From contig JAFQUW010000074.1 of assembly GCA_017408325.1 (NCBI GenBank), forward strand, positions 1 to 5,258: 5,258 bases of DNA, read 5' to 3'. Positions 1-5,258 of this stretch are shown piece after piece; positions within the stretch are counted from its first letter, which is position 1, and the number at the start of each line of letters is the position of its first letter. The notes below the pieces were generated by a model. That model did not search any database. It worked only from the letters and a program-made list of their open reading frames with translations, and was not told the origin of the DNA. The translations under genes and the position numbers were made by a program. Source of the DNA: Clostridia bacterium (lineage in GTDB: Bacteria > Bacillota > Clostridia > Oscillospirales > SIG627).

Positions 1-8
1 CCCTTTTG

Positions 9-17
9 TGCTATAAT
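9..17 (+). promoter_or_regulatory. Extended -10 promoter element for the aluminium-resistance family gene
   Basis: TGCTATAAT is a perfect extended -10 element (TGnTATAAT). Transcription would begin near position 24, leaving a leader of about 24 bases before the ATG at 48. The -35 region would lie before the window, so it cannot be judged. An extended -10 can work with a poor -35. The presence of a promoter here suggests the gene starts its own transcript rather than relying only on an upstream operon. Confidence 0.6.
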
Positions 18-32
18 GCAGAAAATTCGACC

Positions 33-38
33 AAAGGA
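33..38 (+). promoter_or_regulatory. Ribosome binding site that fixes the start at 48
   Basis: AAAGGA lies 9 bases before the ATG at 48. The reading frame is open further upstream to a TTG at position 6, but that start has no visible ribosome binding site and would place the -10 element inside the coding region. The ATG at 48 is therefore the likely start. Confidence 0.8.
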
Positions 39-47
39 CTTTTTCTT

Positions 48-1289
48 ATGAATTTTTCATCCGAATTACTTCAAGCTGCATCCCGTGCCGAAGCGCGCGT
101 GCGCGAGCGTTTTGAGGAAATTGACGCGCGCTCTTTTCGTTTGACCGAACGCGTGTTGCGCGCATTTTCCGAGCACAAGGTCGACGCCGCCTGCTTTGAT
201 TCCGTCTCCGGTTACGGATACGACGATCGCGGCCGAGAGATACTGGATCGCGTATTTGCCGATGTATTCGAGTGTGAAGCTGCACTGGTTCGGCACAACT
301 TCGTTTCCGGCACGCACGCACTGACCGTGGGCCTCTTCGGGCTCCTTCGTCCCGGCGACACTCTCCTGTGCGTCACGGGCGAACCCTATGATACTTTGGA
401 CGACGTGATCGGTGCAAAATCGCACACCCCCGGTTCTCTCTACGACTTCGGTGTAAACTTTGAAGTCGTCGAACTAAAAGACGGAAAACCCGACCGAGAA
501 GCCATCCTCTCCGCCCTTACCCCCAAGGTAAAAGTCGTCTACTTTCAGCGCAGTCGCGGTTACGCAGATCGCCCGACTTTGACAGAAGCGGATTTCGCGC
601 ATCTGTTCCCTTTATTGCGCGAAAAGACCGATGCGTTTCTCGTTGTCGACAACTGCTACGGCGAATTCGTCAGCGACCATGAGCCGACCTACTACGGTGC
701 GGATCTCGTAATCGGATCCCTAATCAAAAATGCCGGCGGCGGCATGTGCGAAACGGGCGGCTATCTCGCCGGAAGTCAGCGTGCCGTTGACCTATGCGCA
801 GACCGTTTGACCGCGCCCGGACTGGGCGGACACGTCGGCGCAACGCTCGGCCAAAACAAGAACCTGTTCAAAGGCCTGTTTTACGCTCCTCACACGACCG
901 CGCAAGCACTGAAATCCGCGCTGTTTGCTGCCGCGCTTTTTGAAGAGATCGGCTATGAAGTCTCCCCCACCCCCGACGAAGAACGGTTTGACATCATTCA
1001 ATCCGTCTTTTTGCGGGATGCCGAAAAAGTGATCGCGTTCTGTGGCGGACTTCAGGAAATGAGCCCCGTCGACAGTTACGTCACACCGCTTCCCGCACCG
1101 ATGCCGGGTTACGCACACGAAGTCATTATGGCAGCAGGAACATTTACGCAGGGAGCATCCATCGAACTTTCCGCCGACGCTCCAATGCGCGAACCTTATA
1201 CGGTCTATCTGCAAGGCGGTCTTACCTACGAGAGTGCAAAACTCGCGCTTCTCTCCGCTGCTGCCCGTTTACCGGTTGTGAAACAATAA
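48..1289 (+). CDS. Aluminium-resistance / methionine gamma-lyase-like PLP enzyme
   Basis: This 413-residue cytoplasmic protein belongs to the Alum_res family, fold-type I PLP enzymes related to cystathionine/methionine gamma-lyases; 413 residues is the usual length. Family hallmarks appear in order: SGYGYDDRGR (54-63), the SGTHAL segment (87-92) expected to hold the PLP phosphate, RPGD (101-104), PYDTL (113-117), VDNCYGEF (200-207), SLIKNAGGG (224-232), MPGY (352-355), and a C-terminal block with SIELSAD (371-377) and YLQGGLTYE (387-395). K227 is the expected Schiff-base lysine, and D201, 26 residues earlier, is the expected partner of the pyridine nitrogen. The family is expected to cleave or exchange a gamma-substituted amino acid, but its true substrate is poorly established; the name comes from a metal-resistance phenotype. 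One oddity is Ala230 after KN, where relatives usually have Pro. The gene has its own promoter element and ends at a terminator shared with a convergent gene. Family is near certain; reaction is not. Confidence 0.93.
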   Translation: MNFSSELLQAASRAEARVRERFEEIDARSFRLTERVLRAFSEHKVDAACFDSVSGYGYDDRGREILDRVFADVFECEAALVRHNFVSGTHALTVGLFGLLRPGDTLLCVTGEPYDTLDDVIGAKSHTPGSLYDFGVNFEVVELKDGKPDREAILSALTPKVKVVYFQRSRGYADRPTLTEADFAHLFPLLREKTDAFLVVDNCYGEFVSDHEPTYYGADLVIGSLIKNAGGGMCETGGYLAGSQRAVDLCADRLTAPGLGGHVGATLGQNKNLFKGLFYAPHTTAQALKSALFAAALFEEIGYEVSPTPDEERFDIIQSVFLRDAEKVIAFCGGLQEMSPVDSYVTPLPAPMPGYAHEVIMAAGTFTQGASIELSADAPMREPYTVYLQGGLTYESAKLALLSAAARLPVVKQ

Positions 1290-1301
1290 ACTTTCAAAGC
1301 A

Positions 1302-1336
1302 AAAAGCGCCCGCAAACGCGGACGCTTTTCGTTTTT
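1302..1336. terminator. Bidirectional intrinsic terminator between convergent genes
   Basis: A 12-base stem pairs 1302-1313 (AAAAGCGCCCGC) with 1318-1329 (GCGGACGCTTTT). It has one C-A mismatch (1309/1322) and a four-base loop AAAC. On the plus strand it is followed by a T run at 1332-1336, ending the PLP-enzyme transcript 13 bases after its stop codon. On the minus strand the A run at 1301-1305 becomes the T tract, so the same hairpin ends the gene at 1338-1763. Confidence 0.88.
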
Positions 1337-1337
1337 C

Positions 1338-1763
1338 TTAACAGCAACGTGATCCGGGGAACTCGTCCAAATACGCATAACGGCGCACAACCCAGATGTC
1401 GCGCGCACAGTCAAAGCAGGGGCGTTCCAACTCAAAGGCCATGTGCGTTCCGTCGTCGAAGCTCGCAAAAACGCGAGCACGGTTATGAGAGTACTCAACG
1501 TGTTCGGCGTAAAAGTCACGGCCGCGGTAGGCGTCTCGAATGAAGCTTCGATTCAAATAGGAAGCGGCCGTCAGCGTCGGATCCAGACGGTATGACTTGC
1601 TCCCTGAGTCGGTGAGCGTGCGCACGCGTTGCAATTCCTCAAGGCACTCGGGCGCCTTGTCCTCGAGCCAGCAAATGTTCCCGTAGCACCACGAAGAGCC
1701 GCCCTTGTTGGCGCGCGCATAGATCCCCGCACCGATCAAAGCGGCGATTGGTAACCAAAGCAT
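1338..1763 (-). CDS. Membrane-anchored cysteine-rich protein, unknown family
   Basis: I do not recognise this 141-residue protein. Residues 2-16 (LWLPIAALIGAGIYA) form a short hydrophobic segment with no preceding charge, followed by R17 and K20, so orientation is ambiguous: a signal anchor or an uncleaved signal is possible. The rest is soluble and rich in aromatic and charged residues. Seven cysteines stand out: C26 and C31 (CYGNIC), C40, C116 and C119 (CFDC), and C140-C141 as the last two residues. Such spacing suits disulfides or metal binding; if the soluble part is outside the cell, disulfides are more likely. The ATG at 1763 is chosen because AAGGAGG lies 7 bases before it; the frame stays open upstream to 1895, but that extension is basic and has no ribosome binding site of its own. 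The gene is single, convergent with the PLP enzyme and divergent from the lipoprotein operon. That it is a real gene is supported by the ribosome binding site and terminator. Confidence 0.8.
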   Translation of the reverse strand: MLWLPIAALIGAGIYARANKGGSSWCYGNICWLEDKAPECLEELQRVRTLTDSGSKSYRLDPTLTAASYLNRSFIRDAYRGRDFYAEHVEYSHNRARVFASFDDGTHMAFELERPCFDCARDIWVVRRYAYLDEFPGSRCC

Positions 1764-1889
1764 CTTTTTTCCTCCTTTTCTTTCCAGGGGTTTTATCCCC
1801 CACTTCAGCCTATGAAAATGCTTCTGATGCGGTTCGCTTTTTCTCACTGTTTCGCGACGCTCTTTTTTGTAAAAAACGCATCTTTTTTC
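1760..1889. repeat. 12-base direct repeat GCATCTTTTTTC (1760-1771 and 1878-1889)
   Basis: Two exact copies lie 118 bases apart. One covers the start codon region of the minus-strand gene; the other lies just before the -35 hexamer of the lipoprotein operon. Much of the match is a T run, so chance is a fair explanation. Confidence 0.4.
1771..1777 (-). promoter_or_regulatory. Strong ribosome binding site for the cysteine-rich protein
   Basis: The minus strand reads AAGGAGG, a near-perfect match to the 16S rRNA 3' end, 7 bases before the ATG at 1763. It decides the start against the longer open frame reaching 1895. Confidence 0.88.
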
Positions 1890-1918
1890 TTGCATTTTCC
1901 TATATAAAATGCTATACT
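1890..1918 (+). promoter_or_regulatory. SigA-type promoter of the DUF3048-DUF3048-argS operon
   Basis: TTGCAT (-35, 1890-1895) and TATACT (-10, 1913-1918) are separated by the optimal 17 bases, and TG at 1910-1911 makes the -10 extended (TGCTATACT). Transcription would begin near 1925, giving a leader of about 45 bases, too short for a T-box or a typical riboswitch. A- and T-rich sequence upstream (1861-1888) could act as an UP element. Confidence 0.8.
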
Positions 1919-1956
1919 GTAATAGATTATGGGAAGATAGGCTTTTCTTCCCGAAG

Positions 1957-1962
1957 AAAGGA
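1957..1962 (+). promoter_or_regulatory. Ribosome binding site of the first lipoprotein
   Basis: AAAGGA lies 7 bases before the ATG at 1970. It sets the start there, giving a clean lipoprotein signal peptide. The frame is open further upstream to 1748, but that would run through the promoter. Confidence 0.85.
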
Positions 1963-1969
1963 ATCCCAG

Positions 1970-3193
1970 ATGAACTCCGCCAAAAAAGTTTTCGCCCTGT
2001 TTCTCACCATTATTACACTCTTCACCTTGCTTTGCTCCTGCGCTTCGGAACCGACCGCATTTCCGGATGCCGACGAAGATCCCAAGGTCGATACGCCCGA
2101 CAAACCGAAGGGAGATGCCAAAAGTCCCCTGACCGGTCTTGATTGCAAACACGACGAGTCAGTCGCACGTCCCGTGGCTTTTATGATTGACAACGAGGTC
2201 AACTACTTTTCCGGAAACTATTCCAACCTCGGCATCTGTGAAGCGGATATCATCTTTGAAACCAACATTGAATCCAACGGCAGCGGTACCCGTATGATGG
2301 CCGTCTTCTCGCAATCGGCTCTATCCGACGAGGATCTTGTCATCGGCGGTGTGCGCAGTGCGCGTCCGTACTTTTTGCAACTGGCAAAAATGATCGATGC
2401 ATTTTACGTCCACGAAGGCTCTTCTTCCACCGACGATGCGCTTCCTTCTTCCGTGGTCGATCCCTCGTACTACGCACGTCCGATGCTTTACAACGGCTAC
2501 GTCGACAGTTACGAACTGAATTTCGACGGCAAGATCTCGTATCGCCCCGACGAGGATGTGTACAACAAACTCAGCGTCGTCAGTTCCGCTGTCGTTGTGA
2601 ACGCCGCAAATGCCCTCTCGCATTTAAAAAAGACCTACTCCCGTCACGAGTACGAGAGCGAAACGCCCACCGATCTGTTCCGATTCGGCACGCCCAAACT
2701 TGACAATGCCGCTGACGCTCACTCGGTGCGCATTCGTTTCTCCGATGCAAACGCTTTCTACACCCAGTCTCAGTTCACTTACGACAAAGACCTCGGCGTT
2801 TACGTGCGCAGTCAGTATCTCTATCAGAGTTCTCTCGGTTTTTACAACAACCCCAATCCAAACGCCATCACCTCCACGGATATCAACAGCGGAAAAACTC
2901 TTCAGTTTGAGAACGTTTTCGTTCTTTCCACCAATCAATACGCCATTGACCAGGACTACGGTTATTCACCCTATCACACGAAAATCGATCTGATCGGTTT
3001 TGAAGGCGAAGGTTATTACTTCACGGAAGGAAAGTGTGTACCGATCACTTGGAAATGCGATTCCGATACCGCCCCGATCCGCTACTACACCGCAGACGGA
3101 AAAGAGTTAACGGTCAACTGTGGCAAAACGTTTATCAACCTTGTCCACCAAGACGCGTTTTCCGACCTTGTGATCGAAGCCAACGCCGCCTGA
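1970..3193 (+). CDS. DUF3048 (YerB-like) lipoprotein, first copy
   Basis: This 407-residue protein is a predicted lipoprotein. Residues 5-6 are lysines, 7-21 form the hydrophobic core, and LCSC (21-24) is the lipobox, with C24 the lipidated cysteine (C22 is a less likely alternative). An acidic, proline-containing linker (about 27-50) leads to the DUF3048 N-terminal domain (about 52-180): LTGL (54-57), RPVAFMIDNE (67-76), ADIIFE (92-97), SGTR (105-108), RSARPYF (129-135) and YVHEG (146-150). The C-terminal DUF3048 domain spans about 250-395 and includes GFEGEGYYF (343-351), VPITWKC (357-363), RYYTADGKE (371-379) and a terminal GKTFINLV block. The family relates to Bacillus subtilis YerB, whose function is not established. 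Relatives usually have EGGITR where this protein has ESNGSGTR. Cysteines C59 and C363 are shared with the next gene, its paralog, and may form a disulfide. The protein should sit on the outer face of the membrane. It is the first gene of the operon. Confidence 0.92.
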   Translation: MNSAKKVFALFLTIITLFTLLCSCASEPTAFPDADEDPKVDTPDKPKGDAKSPLTGLDCKHDESVARPVAFMIDNEVNYFSGNYSNLGICEADIIFETNIESNGSGTRMMAVFSQSALSDEDLVIGGVRSARPYFLQLAKMIDAFYVHEGSSSTDDALPSSVVDPSYYARPMLYNGYVDSYELNFDGKISYRPDEDVYNKLSVVSSAVVVNAANALSHLKKTYSRHEYESETPTDLFRFGTPKLDNAADAHSVRIRFSDANAFYTQSQFTYDKDLGVYVRSQYLYQSSLGFYNNPNPNAITSTDINSGKTLQFENVFVLSTNQYAIDQDYGYSPYHTKIDLIGFEGEGYYFTEGKCVPITWKCDSDTAPIRYYTADGKELTVNCGKTFINLVHQDAFSDLVIEANAA

Positions 3194-3212
3194 CGAAACG
3201 TGAACAAGACCT

Positions 3213-4421
3213 ATGAAACGCACCCTTTTATTTCTGCTCACCTTTTTGACACTGCTCTTTTCCCTGTCTTCCTGTGCGCCCGAACCAACCGTGTTTCCTG
3301 AAGAATCCCCGAAGCAAGAAGAACAGTCCGAAGAAAAGAAACCGCAAAAAGAAGACAATCAATTCACCAAGACCTCCGCGCTCACCGGACTCCCCTGTTC
3401 GGACGAAGACGCCGATCTGCGCCCAGTGGCATTCGCCGTCAACAACGAGATCGAGTTTTTGCCGGAAGGCGGACTGAAAACCGTGGGACTCTCCAACGCG
3501 GACGTCATCTTTGAGACGAACATGGAAGCAAACGGAAGCGGAACACGTCTTCTTCCGCTGTTCAGCCAGAGTGCGCTCAAAGAAACGGAGCGCGTCGGCT
3601 CCATTCGCAGCGCGAGACCGTATTTCATTCACCTTGCACTGATGGCAGACGCCTATTACTGCCACGACGGCGCCTCTTCCTCCGATGATTGCTACGGCTA
3701 CGGGGGCGTCAAACTTCCTGACAGTGAATACGCCCGATGGATGCTCTACAACAGCGGAATCGACCGCATCGGTCTCGGCACCGGTGCTTACGGTTCCCTC
3801 GACGGCGAACTGATGGACAAGATCGGAACTTCCAGCGTCTACAACACGCTCTGTGCCCACGGACCCGAGATCCTTGAAGAATTCAAAACTCTCTATCCGG
3901 AAAACACCTACGACGACACCAAGGCGCGAACCCTCTTTAGTTTCGGCAAGAACACTCTGAAGAACGGTCACGAGGCCGAAAGCGTCAAGGTGATCTTCTC
4001 CTACTGGAACCCAGGGTACACTGCCTGTGACTTTGTCTATGAAAAAGAATCGAAAACGTATGAAAAAGGTCAATACGTCTACCGTTCAATGGACACGCGC
4101 AGTATCGTCACCGACGTCAACAACGGCAAAACGCTCACCTTCACCAATGTGTTCGTTCTGTTTACCAACCAATACGCCTACGACTACGACGTTCATTACG
4201 GAAAGCCCTACCACATCAAGATCGACCTGCTCGGTTTTGAGGGAGAAGGTTACTACTTCTCCCAAGGAAAATACATCCCGATCGTCTGGAAATGCAGCGA
4301 AGACACCAACACCCCCATTCGCTACTACACCACAGACGGAAAAGAACTCAAGGTCAACCCCGGTAAATCATACGTCAATCTCGTCCAGCAGGACGTCAAA
4401 GATCAGATTGAAATCAAGTAA
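3213..4421 (+). CDS. DUF3048 (YerB-like) lipoprotein, second copy
   Basis: This 402-residue protein is a paralog of the preceding gene, 19 bases downstream. Its signal peptide is textbook: K2-R3, hydrophobic core 4-18, lipobox LSSC (18-21), lipidated C21. A very acidic/lysine linker rich in E, K and Q (30-50) spans from the membrane to the DUF3048 N-terminal domain: LTGL (57-60), RPVAFAVNNE (70-79), ADVIFE (96-101), SGTR (109-112), RSARPYF (132-138), CHDG (150-153). The C-terminal domain includes GFEGEGYYF (341-349), IPIVWKC (355-361) and RYYTTDGKE (370-378). Counting by eye, about two thirds of residues match the first copy across the last 90 positions; the linker and middle (about 160-245) are much more diverged. 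N77 replaces the Asp found in the first copy and in typical relatives. No good ribosome binding site precedes the ATG, so translation probably depends on ribosomes finishing the first copy. Function unknown; a binding or cell-envelope role is only inference. Confidence 0.92.
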   Translation: MKRTLLFLLTFLTLLFSLSSCAPEPTVFPEESPKQEEQSEEKKPQKEDNQFTKTSALTGLPCSDEDADLRPVAFAVNNEIEFLPEGGLKTVGLSNADVIFETNMEANGSGTRLLPLFSQSALKETERVGSIRSARPYFIHLALMADAYYCHDGASSSDDCYGYGGVKLPDSEYARWMLYNSGIDRIGLGTGAYGSLDGELMDKIGTSSVYNTLCAHGPEILEEFKTLYPENTYDDTKARTLFSFGKNTLKNGHEAESVKVIFSYWNPGYTACDFVYEKESKTYEKGQYVYRSMDTRSIVTDVNNGKTLTFTNVFVLFTNQYAYDYDVHYGKPYHIKIDLLGFEGEGYYFSQGKYIPIVWKCSEDTNTPIRYYTTDGKELKVNPGKSYVNLVQQDVKDQIEIK

Positions 4422-4424
4422 GGA
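4420..4424 (+). promoter_or_regulatory. argS ribosome binding site overlapping the upstream stop codon
   Basis: AAGGA lies 6 bases before the argS ATG and shares its first two bases with the TAA stop (4419-4421) of the second lipoprotein. This arrangement favours ribosome hand-over from the lipoprotein gene to argS. Confidence 0.8.
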
Positions 4425-4430
4425 ATCACT

Positions 4431-5258
4431 ATGCTGACACCCAAAGAACAAATCATTTCTCTCATTCTGCCGCACCTGTCAAGCGACGGCATCACGCGCG
4501 AGGAGCTTGCCACGCTCATTGACTACCCCAAGAGCGCGGATCTTGGTGATTACACGCTTGCCTGCTTCGTGCTTGCCAAAAAGCTCAGAAAGGCTCCGCC
4601 GATCATTGCAAAGGAGCTTCTCGAAGTCATTGAAGCCGCCGGAAGCGAGTTATTCACCTCCGTGGAAGCCGTCGGCGGTTACCTGAACTTCCGTCTCTCC
4701 GATGCCTCAAAGACCGCGGCGCTCGCCTCCTTTGCACTCGCGGGCGATGACTACGGAAAGAGTGATGAGGGCGCAGGAAAGACCATTGTTCTGGACTTCT
4801 CCTCCCCCAACATTGCCAAGCCCTTCCACATCGGACACCTCGGCACGACGGCGATCGGAAACTCGCTTCGCCGCATGCACGAGTTCTGCGGTTACAAGAC
4901 CGTCTCCATCAACCACCTCGGTGACTGGGGCACGCAATTCGGTCGACTCATCGTCGCCTATCGCCGTTGGGGCAGTGAAAGAGAAATTGAGGAAGGCGGC
5001 GTGGATGCGCTTGGCGAGATCTACCGCCGTTTCTACGCGGAAGCCGAAGAGGATCCCACGCTCAACGACGAGGCGCGTGCCGCGTTTGCCGCGATGGAAG
5101 CGGGAGATCCCGAAGCACTCCGTCTGTGGCAGTGGTTCAAAGACATCTCTCTTGCCGAATTCCAGAAAACCTACAAACTTTTGAACATTGACTTTGACTC
5201 CTGGAACGGTGAGGCGTTCTACAACGACAAGATGGACGCAGTCATTGCCGAACTGGAA
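4431..5258 (+). CDS. argS: Arginyl-tRNA synthetase, N-terminal part (cut by window edge)
   Basis: The frame is open from the ATG at 4431 to the last base, giving the first 276 residues of a cytoplasmic class I aminoacyl-tRNA synthetase that charges tRNA-Arg with arginine using ATP. Full-length family members are usually about 550-580 residues, so roughly half is in view. The N-terminal additional domain that contacts the tRNA D-loop spans about 5-90, with the typical GDYTLACFVLAKKLRKAP segment (39-56). The catalytic Rossmann core starts near 117: DFSSPNIAKPFHIGHLGTT (122-140) contains the HIGH ATP-binding signature at 133-136, and NHLGDWGTQFG (161-171) is a second ArgS hallmark. The KMSKS-like loop and the anticodon-binding domain lie beyond the window. 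The gene follows the lipoprotein pair after 9 bases with no terminator, so it is likely cotranscribed with them. No T-box leader precedes it. Nothing in the visible part looks broken. Confidence 0.97.
   Translation, partial: MLTPKEQIISLILPHLSSDGITREELATLIDYPKSADLGDYTLACFVLAKKLRKAPPIIAKELLEVIEAAGSELFTSVEAVGGYLNFRLSDASKTAALASFALAGDDYGKSDEGAGKTIVLDFSSPNIAKPFHIGHLGTTAIGNSLRRMHEFCGYKTVSINHLGDWGTQFGRLIVAYRRWGSEREIEEGGVDALGEIYRRFYAEAEEDPTLNDEARAAFAAMEAGDPEALRLWQWFKDISLAEFQKTYKLLNIDFDSWNGEAFYNDKMDAVIAELE

Larger units (their letters stand above)
1764..1969. other. AT-rich divergent intergenic region
   Basis: These 206 bases separate the start codons of the minus-strand cysteine-rich gene and the plus-strand lipoprotein operon. 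The plus-strand promoter at 1890-1918 is clear. No convincing minus-strand promoter could be picked out; a weak -10-like GATAAA (complement of 1793-1798) has no good -35 partner. The region carries several T or A runs of six and a 12-base direct repeat, GCATCTTTTTTC, at 1760-1771 and 1878-1889. A small hairpin can form from GGGG (1787-1790) and CCCC (1797-1800) in the leader of the minus-strand gene. Confidence 0.7.

Noticed and set aside
1226..1519. Minus-strand open frame across the convergent gap
   Set aside because: It spans the hairpin terminator and overlaps two better-supported genes in other frames.
1787..1800. GGGG-TTTTAT-CCCC hairpin as a regulatory element or terminator
   Set aside because: The stem is only 4 base pairs and is not followed by a clean T run on the plus strand; it may be chance.
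1764..1895. 44-residue N-terminal extension of the cysteine-rich protein
   Set aside because: The extension is basic and reaches the -35 of the divergent operon without a ribosome binding site, while a near-perfect site sits 7 bases before the internal ATG at 1763.
1901..1930. Minus-strand promoter using TATATA near 1901-1906
   Set aside because: The expected -35 position on the minus strand reads TAATCT, a poor match, so the call cannot be supported.
3228..4073. Long minus-strand open frame (281 codons) opposite the second lipoprotein
   Set aside because: It lies wholly inside a well-supported lipoprotein gene, has a low-complexity hydrophobic/Phe-rich translation and no ribosome binding site; it is an antisense shadow.
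4027..4437. 136-codon plus-strand open frame crossing the lipoprotein-argS junction
   Set aside because: It is out of frame with the second lipoprotein, is extremely Thr/Ser rich and has no start signals; it is a shadow.
4702..5184. 160-codon plus-strand open frame
   Set aside because: It runs in another frame within argS, and its Arg/Ser/Pro/Thr-rich translation is typical of an out-of-frame reading.

Overview
The window looks like ordinary chromosome from a Gram-positive, Clostridia-like Firmicute of middling GC content, probably an uncultured lineage. The reasons are: strong purine-rich ribosome binding sites (AAAGGA, AAGGAGG), promoters of the SigA type with extended -10 elements, Firmicute lipoprotein signal peptides, and two protein families (aluminium-resistance/methionine gamma-lyase-like and DUF3048/YerB) that are commonest in Firmicutes. 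The taxonomic placement is inference.

Layout. At 48-1289 (+) lies a complete PLP-dependent enzyme of the aluminium-resistance (methionine gamma-lyase-like) family, with its own extended -10 element just upstream. It converges on a small minus-strand gene (1338-1763) for an unrecognised, membrane-anchored, cysteine-rich protein. The two genes share a bidirectional hairpin terminator in the 48-base gap. A 206-base AT-rich divergent region (1764-1969) follows and carries a convincing promoter for the plus strand. That promoter reads into two tandem paralogous DUF3048 lipoproteins (1970-3193 and 3213-4421) and then, with only 9 bases between, argS (arginyl-tRNA synthetase, 4431 to the window edge, 3' end not in view). 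No gene-free stretch exceeds 300 bases.

How the genes fit together. The two lipoproteins and argS are packed with gaps of 19 and 9 bases and no terminator between them, so they are probably one transcript. The second lipoprotein has no recognisable ribosome binding site and probably depends on translation of the first. The ribosome binding site of argS overlaps the lipoprotein stop codon. The lipoproteins are likely anchored on the outer face of the membrane, and the divergently transcribed cysteine-rich protein is also predicted to be membrane-anchored. No functional link between these envelope proteins and argS can be shown from sequence.

I see no mobile element, CRISPR array, tRNA or rRNA. 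The nearest thing to something new is the diverged DUF3048 pair (altered core motifs, a shared extra cysteine pair, linkage to argS) and the orphan cysteine-rich protein beside it.
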